Assembly (NCBI GenBank): GCA_000827205.1
Contig: KN832555.1
Span: 1,352,893 to 1,416,892 of the forward strand
Direction of reading: 5' to 3'
Source: Plicaturopsis crispa FD-325 SS-3
Taxonomy: Eukaryota; Basidiomycota; Agaricomycetes; Amylocorticiales; Amylocorticiaceae
Length of the DNA: 64,000 nucleotides
A program made the position numbers and the translations under genes. Positions 1 through 10,305 of the stretch are shown here, one piece after another. The notes below the pieces were generated by a model that saw only the letters and a program-made list of their open reading frames with translations, had not been told where the DNA came from and did no database searches. Every line of letters starts with the position of its first letter. Position 1 is the first letter of the stretch.

Positions 1-211
1 CATTCCAAGTCATAAACTTCACGCCCGACGCGCCATCGCTCGCGAGACGAACCCATTCTCGAGGTGCTATACGCCCTTTTTCGAGGTCCACGAGAGGTGT
101 AGCGACAGTTTCTTTGACCTGCATCTGCTTCTTCCGCTTGCGTTCCTCGGAGAGGGCGATCTGCTCAGGCGTCGGCACGAAGGGCCGCTTGGTGCTGGGA
201 GCGCTGGCCAT
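1..211 (-). CDS. Ngl2/CCR4-like exonuclease, N-terminal fragment
   Basis: Seen: a minus-strand frame opens with ATG at 209-211 and runs off the left edge of the window. It starts MASAPSTKRPFVPTPEQIAL, continues with a basic stretch (EERKRKKQMQ), and reaches GVKFMTWN at the edge. Known: KxMTWNxLAQ is the first strand of the endonuclease/exonuclease/phosphatase fold in Ccr4 and the Ngl RNA exonucleases. Inference: this is the start of an Ngl2-like RNA-processing nuclease. Only about 70 residues are visible and no catalytic residue is inside the window, so the subfamily is provisional. It is divergent from the M16 peptidase gene, with about 450 bp between starts. Confidence 0.6.
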   Translation of the reverse strand, partial: MASAPSTKRPFVPTPEQIALSEERKRKKQMQVKETVATPLVDLEKGRIAPREWVRLASDGASGVKFMTWN

Positions 212-662
212 TTGTGCCAAGGACATACAGCGGGCGTTCCTCAGTATTTCTGTCGATGAAGAGGCTCGGCTGGCCTGTAGCAGACTCGACAGACGGTAAA
301 TGGTAGCGGCCAGGTTTAGTACTTGTGTAAGTAGAAGTTGAAGAACGACGTCGCGAGAGTGTCGGACCCGGCCCCGCCCACGTGTCGATCGCGATTTTAT
401 TTCTCTGCCATTTACAGCGGACTCTGCTCAGCTGCAGCGTTTCCCCAGCCTGTCAGTGTTCCTCGACAAGTCATTTCCCATATACCGCTGTATGCTCCGT
501 CTATCTCCATCCTGGCGACACAGTAGCCGTCTTTTTGTATCAACAGGTCTGGGAAGCTCGTCCTATCGGAGCGCCCAGCACACGCTCTCTTCACGCTTCT
601 CTTCAAACCTTCCACTCGCTCCTAGACGCCGACACTATCAGATTGCCCACAACCTTGCAAAA
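212..662. promoter_or_regulatory. Divergent intergenic region, Ngl2-like / M16
   Basis: About 450 bp separate the two divergent starts. Open frames here are not conserved-looking. I saw no strong TATA box or repeat. It probably holds both promoters and 5' leaders. Confidence 0.4.
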
Positions 663-3600
663 ATGCCCGCAAACGACGCACAACACATCCATGCTGCCGG
701 CAACGCGGAAAAATTCGCAAACTTCGATCTCGTGAAGAGAGTAAAGCTCGACTTCACGGACGTGACCGTGTCGAAATGGCAGAGCCGGGTGACGGGCCTC
801 AGTGTCGTGCATCTAGACTACGAAGGCGAGTTGCTTGCCTCGTCTGCATGTCAACATTGACATCTAAACTCCCGATAGCGCCTCTCGTAAATGGATATTT
901 TGTTGTCGCCACCGAAAGTGAGTGCGGACGCGTCGCCACACTTTTATGATTGCTGATGATCGCGGGGACAGTATTCAACGATAGCGGATGCCCACACACA
1001 CTAGAGCAGTGCGTGATATGCATTCCTATATTATTCTGTATTCACAATGCACAGCCTAGTCTTCATGGGTTCCGAGCAATATCCATACAAGGGTATAATC
1101 GACCACTTCGCGAATCGCGGCTTCTCTGAAGGCACCAACGCGTGGACCGACACAGACCATACTGCATACACCGTGTCGACCGCTGGAGAGCAGGGATTCC
1201 TGCAACTCCTGCCCATCTACGTTGATCATGTGCTCTACCCCACAATCACAAAGGCAGGCTTCGTCACAGAGGTGCATCACATCGATCCGAAAGGCCATGA
1301 TTCGGGAGTTGTCTACAGCGAAATGCAAGGACGCGAAAATACGTCAGGCGATTTGATGGCTCTTGTGTGCGTTTGAATTTTCTCTGTGCCGCGGGGCTAT
1401 TCTGACACCATTTTATCTAGGAACCAACGTCTACTAGACCCACCAGGTAGTGGATACCGTAGCGAGACAGGCGGATTGATGGATGCACTAAGAGTCCTCA
1501 CGGTTGAACAAAGTAGGACCTCCCATTTTGTCCTGCTTCATTTTTGACACTAACCTATGCATAGTACGCGAGTATCACGGCTCTTACTACGTCCCGCACA
1601 ACCTCTCCCTCATTGTGACTGGCAAGCTATCCTCCGGAACGGAATCCCTTCTCTCTGTTATACAAACGCAGATCGAGCCGTCGCTTATTAAACATGGGCA
1701 GGCTCACGGTCCGCACGGTCCACCCGGATGGAAGCGACCCTTCGTCGAGACGAAGAGCGCTGAGAGGACTCCCATCAGCGAGGCCAAAAGAGCGGTAGTG
1801 GAATTTCCGGAGAAGGATGAGAGTGTTGGCGAGGTCCTGATCACTTTTATGGGTCCGCCACCGAATCAATTCCTCGAGCGGAAGGTTAGTCACAAAATCT
1901 TTCTCCCTCGGTGGCGCAAGTTGTTCACCCGTTTACAGGCGCTTGATGTACTCGGGACATATTTGACCTCTTCACCAGTAGCGCCGTTGAACAAGGAGTA
2001 TGTAGAGACTGAATCACCCCTATGGTATGTAGCTCATTTTTGATCCCTCGACGCGGCATTTATGGCCCCTCTAGCACGTACATTTATTTCAGCGAAGATA
2101 CTCGTGCCACCCTCGTCGACCTCCCCATCTACATCGGCTCCGTCCCCACAGAACACCTTGACACTTTCGACGCGAAGCTCAAGAAGAGCTTGCAGAAGGT
2201 TGCTGATGACGGCTTGGATATGTCGCGCATGGCCATGGTTATCAACCGTGACGAGCGCCAGCTGCTTAGCAAACTCGAGTCGGCAAAGGGTGACGTGTTC
2301 TCCGGGACCATCATTACCGACCATCTGTATGGCAAGAGGGATGGCTCGGAGCTCAAGGATTCGATGGACGAGATTAACCAATATGCCGCCTTGCGGAAGT
2401 GGACGTCCAAGCAATGGACGGATCTTCTGCGAAAGTGCGTCAACATGTACCGCATCGCCGCACCGTGCTGACTGAAGAGCAGGTATTACATTGACCCGGC
2501 TTCTATCGTTGTGCTTGGGAAACCCTCCGCCGCTCTTGCAACCAAGCTGGAGAAGGACGAGAAAGCCCGAGTTGAAGCCCAAGTTGCCAAGCTTGGTCCG
2601 GAAGGGCTCGCAAAGGCCGCAAAAGAACTCGAGGAGGCAAAGGCCGAGCATGATCGCCCTATACCGCAAGATGTGCTAAAAGGTTTCCCCGTCCCCAGCG
2701 TCAAGAGCATATCCTGGATACCTGTACAGAGCCTGCAGGAGAAAGGTAAGGGCCGTGCCGTATCTGCGGCGCGTCATTCGCATAGCAGCTCGTTGGCGGA
2801 CCATGTTGAGTCCGACGGTGAAACATTGCCCTTCTTCGTGCAGTACGACCACGTACAGTCGGATTTCGTGTCCATCCACGCATTTTTCTCTTTGGCTAAA
2901 CTCCCCAATAAGCTTCGCCCGTACGTTGCGTTCATCTCCCTCACGCCCGTGTTCTCATTAGGCGAGTTTGTTTAGGTACCTGTCGACATATCTTGGGGCT
3001 TTCTTTGCACTGCCTGTCCGGACATCCGCAGGTGAAAGTCTCTCGCACGAACAGGTCATCAACCGCCTCGATAACGAGACCGTCTCGTACGAGGTTGGCC
3101 TCGGTATATCCTCCCTATTTTCCGATACCCTTCGTGTGAGCATCAAGGTGGAGACAGCAAGGTACGAGCAGGCCGTTGCATGGCTTCATGACCTAGTTTA
3201 CGGCGGCGAGTTCAACAAAGAACGGTAAGTTCTCGCGTGTTTGCTCATGGTTAGCCTCCGCAACTGACATCTCAAACTTATAGACTCGGTGTCACGCTGG
3301 CCAAGATCCAACAGTCGCTTCCGGAGATGAAGCGTGACGGGAACACGGTTTTGAGCTCCGTGTGGAGCAGCCTGCTCTTTAATGAGAACTCGACATCCCG
3401 TTCTGGGGGTGTGCTTGCGCAGGTGGACTTCATCCCGGAGCTGGCGAAGAAACTACAAGACTCGCCCGATGCAGTCATCGCGGACTTCAACGAGATCAGG
3501 AAAATATGTATGTTGCCTGTTACCTGCGGTCCAGTCGGCGAGCTAACGTGTCTTTTGACGGCTGATAGTTACTGATCCATCTGGCATCCGTTTCTCGGTC

Positions 3601-4611
3601 AACGGAAACGTCTTGGCTCTCAAAAAGCCGCGCAGCGTGTGGGGTAAATACTTCGGCCAATCTCTACCTGTGAGTACTTGTTTCCGTCTCATGTACACTG
3701 TACTAACCTATTTGCTCAGGAAACACCCCTTGCACCCATCCCATTGGCCTCAGAGACGCTAAGCAAGGTCGGCAAAAAGCCCGTCCAGAAAGCCATTGTC
3801 GTCAGTCTGCCGACGATTGAGAGCTCGTACGTCATGCACACCACGAAGGGGATTCGCGGGTTCGATCATCCAGACTACCCCGCACTGCGAGTTGCTCTGG
3901 AGGTGCTTAACGCAACTGAGAGCTTCTTATGGCGGTATATTCGTGGCTCCGGTCTTGCTTACGGTGCATACGTGTCCCTCGATGTTGAGGCGGGCTTACT
4001 TAGCTTCTCGCTTTACCGGGTATGTCTTCGGTTTCATTGTCATTGTAATGCTGTTAACGTCTCTTCAGAGCTCAAATAGCTTGCAAGCATTCCAAGAGGC
4101 TGCGAAGGTGTTGAAGGGTCTCGTGGACGGCTCGATCGCATTGGATGAGACCGTCCTTGATGCGGCGAAAAGCGGCATCGTTTTCAGCGTTGCGAAAAGT
4201 GTCTCGACTGCAGGTCGTGCCGTGAGTACCATCTGTTGACGCCCTTTGAAGATATTCACTAACTCTATTGAAATGTAGGCGATCGCATCCTTCATAAACC
4301 AAGCACTCAAGAATGTTCCACAAACGCACAGTGTGGACTTGCTTGAGAAGTATCAGGCAGTCACCAAAGACGACGTGCTCGCTGCTCTGAAAACACACTT
4401 CCTACCGCTGTTCGATGCGTCGTCGTCTGTCGCTGTCGTAGTGACCGCGCCGTCGAAGGCAACCGCGATTACCGAGGGGCTGGGTGCCGCCGGATTCGCT
4501 GTGGAGGCACGGACACTCGAAGTGGACCCCAGCGAGATGGAGGATGGGAGCGAAGACGACAGTGGTAGTGACAGCGGGAGCGATAGCGATAGCGATATGA
4601 GTGTACGCTAG
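663..4611 (+). CDS. M16 zinc metallopeptidase (YOL098C / C05D11.1 type)
   Basis: Large intracellular peptidase of the insulinase/presequence-protease superfamily, with at least a dozen introns and roughly 1000 residues, the usual length. The start MPANDAQHIHAAG is followed by KLDFTDVTVSKW and, after splicing, VVATEIFNDSGCPHTLEH. HTLEH is the inverted HxxEH zinc motif; its last His codon is split by the intron at 1009-1054. The downstream Glu-rich GVVYSEMQGREN carries the likely third zinc ligand. Later exons hold LPIYIGSVPTEHLD, FALPVRTSAGES and FDHPDYPALRVALEVLN, typical of the second half. The C-terminus is an acidic Ser/Asp tail ending DSDSDMSVR. The first intron (826-878) has a GC donor. 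The family is named with good confidence; the substrate and cell location cannot be read from sequence. Confidence 0.9.
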
Positions 4612-5139
4612 CCGTGGCCTGCTCACTTGACACTGACGGCCAGGGTTCATGCTGTACTAACCACCGCTCTTAGTATGACTATTGTACGACACATTAATCT
4701 GCACATGGACAATTTGCAGGACATTTTTTCAAGTCATGGACTTGGTTTCGTGTTGTGCTACTCCACGAGAGGTAAGGTCAGCGCCGGTCAGTGCTAGCAT
4801 AGACGTTACAAGTTGAAGCTGGTCAAGTCCGCGGTCACTGTACTAGTCCGGAGCGGAATTCGGAGAAACGGTGTTAGGCACCCCCGGAAACAAACAACGC
4901 CTACGAGATTAGTAAGCACCCACTTTAGGCCGTTCTCCTATCACGATCGTATTTGCATTTGCGGCGTCCGCAAAATCGCTCTGGCCACCGCAGTTCGCAT
5001 CCGTTCGCCCTCTAATCACCTCGCGCGGGTCGAGGTCAACTGCACACACCCGCTCCCCAAATTTTGGCGTGGCCCCTCCCATCACTTCCCCATCAAAACT
5101 CCAAATAAACAGTTCTTTGGTCCGTGCATCTTCCGCTCG
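4612..5139. other. Intergenic, upstream of U2 snRNA
   Basis: No convincing protein-coding frame. It contains the 3' flank of the M16 gene and the upstream region of the U2 snRNA gene. Open frames here look like chance. Confidence 0.4.
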
Positions 5140-5145
5140 TATAAA
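5140..5145 (+). promoter_or_regulatory. TATA box of the U2 snRNA gene
   Basis: TATAAA sits about 25-30 bp before the expected 5' end of U2. This spacing fits a polymerase II core promoter. The assignment is inferred from position only. Confidence 0.55.
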
Positions 5146-5169
5146 ACGCTCCGCTGGATCTTCCTGGCT

Positions 5170-5437
5170 TCTCTACCACTCTGGCCTTTTGGCTTAGATC
5201 AAGTGTAGTATCTGTTCTTAATAGGTGCGAGATCGAAGCCAAAAGCCGGGCGTTCGAGCCCGTTTTAGAGCGTTTTTTACTGACGTGCATTTTTTTCTTT
5301 CGCAGTTTAACCACTATTATGGAGGCACCGCCTCCATTCTTGGTTATCTTATTTTTGCCGCCCTTGCTCCCTGTCCTCTGCTTGCACGACGGGGACGTGA
5401 TGACCTTGCCGCTGCACTACTGGCTTGTGTCGTCGGG
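5170..5437 (+). ncRNA. U2 spliceosomal snRNA, interrupted by an intron
   Basis: Core of the U2 snRNP, which pairs with the intron branch site and with U6. The 5' domain matches U2 closely: GCCTTTTGGC (stem I), TTAGATCAAGTG (U6 pairing) and the branch-recognition GTAGTA at 5205-5210, followed by TCTGTTCTT. Continuity is then broken by an 81-nt intron (5225-5305). After its removal, AATAG (5220-5224), loop TTTAACCA and CTATT (5314-5318) form stem IIa. ATGGAGGC / GCCTCCAT (5319-5326 with 5330-5337) forms a perfect stem IIb. An Sm site ATTTTTG lies at 5351-5357. A terminal stem IV pairs 5399-5404 with 5429-5434 around the loop GCTGCACTACT, resembling the U2B'' binding loop. Spliced length is about 185 nt, like human U2 (188). 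The exact 5' and 3' ends are estimated to within about 8 nt. Confidence 0.92.
5225..5305 (+). other. Spliceosomal intron inside U2 snRNA
   Basis: The 81-nt insert begins GTGCGAGAT and ends TTTCTTTCGCAG. It has a branch site TACTGAC, with branch A at 5283, 22 nt before the acceptor AG, and a pyrimidine tract. These are ordinary mRNA-type signals, identical in style to the neighbouring protein-gene introns. It splits U2 exactly between the 5' strand of stem IIa and its loop. Removing it restores a standard U2 fold, and keeping it destroys stem IIa. Confidence 0.88.
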
Positions 5438-5981
5438 GGATCTCCCTTCTTTTCTTTGCTGCCCGTGCCATTCCTGTCAGTCGACATGGGAGTTACGCGC
5501 AGCAAATGAAGCATGGGTTTTCTGAGTGCGATGGGCCTCCGCTAGCTATGTATCTAATAGTACTAGCTTGTTTGTATGAAGGAATGAGATCCTTGACGGA
5601 GATGTAGGCCTTCTTACTTCGTGCTAGTGTGCTGCAGACATATGAAACCAGCCTCCGCCAGACCCTTACTTTGAGTTATACATGTGTGCATATTCAGCCA
5701 CTACAGGATCACTCCACCAAGTTCAAGTAGGTCCGTACGTAGTTCTAAGTTCTGGTGCCAACACGCTTCACGCTGCAGTGGACTAGATGCGGGACCCTGC
5801 GAGACCATCTCTTACTGTCTACACGCAGGCGTCGAGATGATATAGTAACGCGGGCATTGCATTGGTGGACACTGTGTCGATGCTAGGACAATGTAGATAC
5901 ATGATGGTACCGATTACGACCACTCAAGCACCCGATTATTGGTTAGGCAAGTACTGGTGCCAGTCACCAGTGAGCGGCGGG

Positions 5982-6008
5982 TACTACACTGGATCTAAGC
6001 CAAAAGGC
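5982..6008 (-). pseudogene. U2 snRNA-like fragment, copy 1
   Basis: On the minus strand this 27-nt stretch matches positions 5184-5210 of the U2 gene at 26 of 27 bases, from GCCTTTTGGC through GTAGTA. The single change is A to C within ATCAAGTG. No Sm site or stems II-IV follow, so it is not a complete snRNA. It lies just downstream of the NUFIP1-like stop codon and in the same orientation. Confidence 0.65.
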
Positions 6009-6065
6009 AGTCGTTTCCGCTGACGGATTTGGAATCCAGTGCAGGTATGCAACTCGACGGCGGTG

Positions 6066-6092
6066 TATTGCACTTGATCTAAGCCAAACGGT
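6066..6092 (-). pseudogene. U2 snRNA-like fragment, copy 2
   Basis: A second minus-strand copy, 84 bp from the first, keeps TTTGGCTTAGATCAAGTG and matches U2 at about 23 of 27 bases. Both copies are followed by a GC-rich CCGCCG-like tract, which suggests a tandem duplication of one short U2-derived segment. No full snRNA structure is present. Confidence 0.55.
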
Positions 6093-6141
6093 AGACCCAT
6101 CTGACTCCCAGTCGCCCGTAACGTCTACGCACAGTAGAATG

Positions 6142-7651
6142 TTACGGTAGGTCCGGAGGAGATACGTCCTGGCTATCGACGACTTCAATCATCTTGTCGT
6201 CTGCCTCGCCGACTTTCATCTCCACGTCCTTGAGAAAGTCGTTGTCCACCAGGAAGCGAATTGCTTGAGAGAAGTTCGACACCGTCATGCGGATTTCAGG
6301 CAGGAGCAACTGAAAAGTGAATGGGATATATAAGGTTAGGCCATTCCACGAGAGATGGAACTGTCTACGTACGTTACGCAGAAGTGTGGGACGCGATGCG
6401 AATGGATTGCGTGGGGGTTTCTTCGGTTGCGCGGCTGTGATCTTTCGTGCAGGTGTTATCGTTGGGAGTGGTGTCGGCTCTGGCGCGTTCGCATCTGCAT
6501 CGATGGACATGTCTGGCTCTGCATCATCTGGTTCCTCGCCGGCTATTGGGGAAGATGCGTGGTCGACTAGACCTGGCTGAGGCTTGGACGAGACGATTTC
6601 TGGCGGCGCGGAGTCGTCGCTATCGTTTTCGGAGTCCGAGTCCGAGTCGGCATGGGGGATTTGAAGAATGTTGATTCCTTGAGACGCGGTTGGGGCTGTC
6701 GAGTTTCCTATCGAGGCGCCCGTCCGTGCAGCACCTCCACCCCTGCCACCCCAACCTCCGTCCGTCCCTCTTCCCCGCCCTCGCCCCCTCGCCATCCCTC
6801 TATCCCCCCGGCCCCGGCCTTCACCTCGCCCCCGTCCGCGTCCGCGTCCCCTTCCCCGGTCTTGCCACCCTTCCCCCTGATCGTCGTCCGTCCTCTGCCT
6901 CTTGTGCCCCCGCCCCAATAACCCAGGATCGTCGATCGACATCTGCCCCCTCGCAAGCGCTTCCTGCCGCTTCTTCTGCTTCTCCTCGACATTCTTTGCG
7001 CTCGGCCAACGCCGTTTCCGTTCTGCGATCCACGCTTCAATCACGTCGGGGGAGTCAAGGATGACCGTAGTTCCTTGGATGGGTATAGGCTTCCTATACA
7101 CGCGTGTTCAGATATAATTTACGGTTGAAAATTTGCGAAACGGGTGCCAACCCTTTCAGACTAGGATCCGCGTCCCAGTCATCGTGTTTCTTCCGCTTTT
7201 CGTACCCAGGTGGGTAAATAAGATGTCGGTCCATCATATGGATTTCCACAGACTTGTGCGACCCAGAAAATTGGCAGCCGTTGTGTGTACATCTGCGGTC
7301 TCCGGGCTGATACCAGCTACCCATCTGCGGGCGGCTGCTGAGGTTCCCGCCGCCAAAGGACCCGTTTCGTAGGCCGGACCCTTCTGCATGGGAGGCCTCG
7401 GGTACATACGCTTGGGACAAAGTGTACCCCTGCGATGTGGTTCCGGGGAATAGGGACGTGCTTGCGACAGGTTGCCGATAATACGCCTGCGCGTAATGCG
7501 ACGAGTACGCATATTGGGCAGGCTGTTGCGCGTACGGGTTGGCAAGCGTCGCGGTTATCGTCTGGGCTGCGCGTGCAGCTGCATTTTGGGAGAAATGAGG
7601 CGCTACCGGGAGAGATGGATGGGCGGGTGGAAGACCCCGCTGAGGCTGCAT
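6142..7651 (-). CDS. NUFIP1/Rsa1-like box C/D snoRNP assembly factor
   Basis: Nuclear RNA-binding scaffold expected to act with the R2TP complex in box C/D snoRNP assembly. Three exons. The start at MQPQRGLPPAHP (7649-7651) follows the first ATG of the open frame. A Gln/Tyr/Ala-rich N-terminus precedes a C2H2-type zinc finger with CTHNGCQF and HMMDRH. After an intron near 7103-7161 comes the NUFIP1 core (PDVIEAWIAERKRRWPS, EEKQKKRQEALARGQ). A long RG-rich stretch of about 45 residues and an acidic Ser/Asp region follow. A 63-nt intron (6310-6372, GTACGT...TTTTCAG) is a multiple of three, so retention would keep the frame. Splicing it joins RPTLLRN to LLLPEIRMTVSN, the usual C-terminal NUFIP1 helix. 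It is head-to-head with the KH gene. Confidence 0.85.
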
Positions 7652-8019
7652 GAACGCGTAAAATAAGATAAAAAATTCAGAAGACGCGGTCCGTTCGCCG
7701 AGTGGGACAATACTTTCAACTTTTGCCAAGATCTATGGGATGAAACTTGAATGAAACTGGGGTAATTCTGACGATCCGCCGGAGGATAAGGAACAAAAAC
7801 AAGGAGCAGAGCGGCAGAGCACGACGATCTGGACTGTGCTGCGCGGTACCGATATTCGGCAAGGGCCGTCCAAGAAATCGAGCCAACTTTTTACACGGCC
7901 TCCTCACCTTTCAGTCACCAACTCTCATCCTCCTCCTCCTCGCCCTATTCTCCTCCTCCGCCTCTCCTCCTCCTACCGCCCTTTCCCCCTTCTCCTCCCG
8001 TTTCCTTTCACCGCTCACC
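7652..8019. promoter_or_regulatory. Divergent promoter region, NUFIP1-like / KH protein
   Basis: The 368 bp between two divergent starts end in a long C/T-rich tract before the KH start, a common basidiomycete leader feature. No coding signal beyond chance frames. Confidence 0.45.
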
Positions 8020-9162
8020 ATGTCCGACTCCCCAGCTCATCAAGACGATGGTATGCTTTTTTCAAGCGTTCTCGTGGGCGTATTACTAACGCGCATCGTT
8101 TTTTATTTGTCTTGGATCTTGCAGCCTCTCCCCCGCAATCGCGTTCTCCTTCGCCTTCAAACCACGACACCCTCACCCTCCGTGCCCTCGTTAGCACCAA
8201 GGACGCTGGCGTCATCATCGGCAAGGCTGGAAAAAACGTTGCAGACCTTAGGGAGCAGACCGGTGTCAAGGCTGGCGTCAGCAAAGTCATCCCCGGTGTC
8301 CACGAGCGCGTGCTCACCGTCAGCGGAGCCGTCGAGGGTGTTGCCAAAGTATGTCGTTTCTCGTATGATTCGTTATCGCAATCGCTCACGGCGATCGTAG
8401 GCATACACTCTCATAATTCAGCAGCTCGTGGGCACTGGCTCCTCTTCTCCCGTTTCCCTCTCCGCTACCCCTTCGTCCCATACCTCCATCCGCCTCCTCA
8501 TCTCCCACAATCTCATGGGAACTATCATCGGCCGCAATGGTCTCAAAATCAAGGCCATCCAGGACGGCTCCGGTGCGCGTATGGTCGCCTCCAAAGACAT
8601 GCTCCCACAATCCACAGAGCGCATTGTCGAGATCCAGGGCGCACCCGAGGCCATCGGCCGTGCTATCGAGGAGATTGGTAAATGTCTCCTCGAGGACTGG
8701 GAGCGTGGTCTCGGCACGGTCCTCTTCCACCCCGGCACTGGAGACGACCGCTCAGGCGGCCGCCGCGGTTCCTCCAACGGTTACTCTGGCGGGTACTCCG
8801 GTGGACGACGGTCCAACGGCGATGCCCAGCGTCGCTCGCCGCCCTCCTCCCCCACCCTCGCCACGTCCCCGACATCCCCGCAGGCCCCGACCAACCTGCG
8901 CACCCAAAACATCTCTATTCCTTCCGACATGGTCGGCTGCATCATCGGGCGTGGTGGAACGAAGATCACGGAGATCCGCCGGCTGAGCGGTTCCAAAATC
9001 TCGATCGCGAAGGCCCCGCACGACGAGACGGGCGAGCGCATGTTCACGATCGTCGGCACGCCGGAGGCAAACGAGAAGGCGCTGTTCTTGCTATACAACC
9101 AACTCGAGAGCGAGAAGGAACGGCGCGTCGGCCGGGAGCAGCAGCAGGAGCAGGAGGAGTGA
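8020..9162 (+). CDS. Triple KH-domain RNA-binding protein (PCBP/Rnc1-like)
   Basis: Single-stranded nucleic acid binding protein of the poly(C)-binding / Rnc1 / Hek2 type, likely controlling mRNA stability or localisation. Three exons, with introns at 8051-8124 and 8349-8400. The short first exon (MSDSPAHQDDG) starts at the CACC-ATG at 8020. KH1 carries the GXXG loop IIGKAGKNV, KH2 carries IIGRNGLKI and KH3 carries IIGRGGTKI. KH1 and KH2 are adjacent. A Gly/Ser/Arg- and Pro-rich linker (GGRRGSSNGYSGGYSGGRR) separates KH2 from KH3, and the C-terminus is Gln/Glu-rich. All three GXXG loops are intact, so all three domains should bind. Confidence 0.92.
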
Positions 9163-10305
9163 AGGATCTCCATCCTTCATCGTGTTTCTTTCTTTCTCGG
9201 GACGCCGTAGAAATCTCATGGACTCTTCATGCTTCGTCGCAGCACCTGTCTTCACCCGATTTGCCGCTATGTGCTCGTCCCTCTGCCGTTTGGTACACGC
9301 AATGCTTTCGTTTCAATCATGTCCATATCTCCCTCCGCCTCTCCAGTGCAGTCCGAAACCATAAAACAATCACGGGCTCATTCGTTCTTCCCTTCCGGCG
9401 CACGCTTCCCTACCTCGCCACCCTCTTTCCTTCCCTCTCTTGACTGACCCATTCCTCATTCCCACTCACCAAGCCATCCTCGCGTGTGCTCCACTTTGGC
9501 ATCCATATTGACAGAAGGCAATTCCGTCATAATCACCTTTGTGTTTGTGCTCGACAGTATAAAAGTATGCGTATGTGTATTTTATGGACACTTCGGTTGT
9601 ACAGTCCATCACCGCTCCTTGAGACACTTTTCATAGCGGGCTGGATTTAATATTCTCTCGAGCACTTTTCAAGAATCTTTCTTGATATGTCTGTCTGCAT
9701 ACCCTCCAGCATGCCATATCATTTTTTTTCGAGCCGAAAGGTGTACATCTTCATGTTGTTGAGGGTGGTACTGCGTGGAGATTGTCAGAGCCTGGGAAAC
9801 AGCTCCTTGAGACACTCGGCTTAAAATATACCTCAGATATATAACTAAATGATATTTTGTGCTGAAAAAATAGGGCTGTTCCCTTTGGCATTGGAAGGTA
9901 CCGCAGTGCAAGTCTCAGAGCGGAAGGAAGAGTTTTCAGTACCGAGGAAATTATTGAAGTAGCGGACGCTGGTCAAATGCGCGCGCGCCGCGTTTACGAA
10001 ATTGTAATGTTTGGCGCGTCTCAAGGAATGGTGCTGTCTCAAGCAGTGGTGATGGACTGTAGTTATATTAGTAGGGTCATAGTCGACGTCGTCCGAGGAA
10101 AGAACGAGAGATCATCGTGTACCGCATATGTCGTCGTCACTGTGGCACGAGTCATTGCGTGCACAGTGCGTTCCTCAAATAACCACATGAAAATATCATA
10201 TTCAAATACCAACCCAGCAAAGGTCGCATAAGGGCAAAGCAGTCGCGTAGGGTACATGGATTCTCATAGCATCTGATCATATCATCGAAGAGCGCCGCCA
10301 TGGAT
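9163..10305. other. Convergent intergenic region
   Basis: About 1.1 kb between the convergent 3' ends of the KH gene and the uL13 gene. It should contain both 3' UTRs. The motif CTCCTTGAGACACT occurs at about 9614 and 9801, with similar TCTCAAG words near 10018 and 10038. I see no gene or folded RNA I can name. Confidence 0.4.

Larger units (their letters stand above)
5438..6141. other. Intergenic between U2 and the NUFIP1-like gene
   Basis: No protein-coding gene is supported. Its right part is the probable 3' UTR of the minus-strand NUFIP1-like gene and contains two U2-like fragments, listed separately. Confidence 0.5.

Noticed and set aside
5245-5262. T-arm-like GGGCGTTCGAGCCCG in the U2 intron suggesting a tRNA
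   Set aside because: No acceptor, D or anticodon arms fit around it; it is a small hairpin within the intron.
5225-5607. Short plus-strand protein frames over the U2 gene
   Set aside because: They overlap conserved snRNA structure and have no family features.
9600-10060. snoRNA or other ncRNA between the KH and uL13 genes, suggested by repeated CTTGAGACACT words
   Set aside because: No box C/D or H/ACA signature could be placed with confidence.
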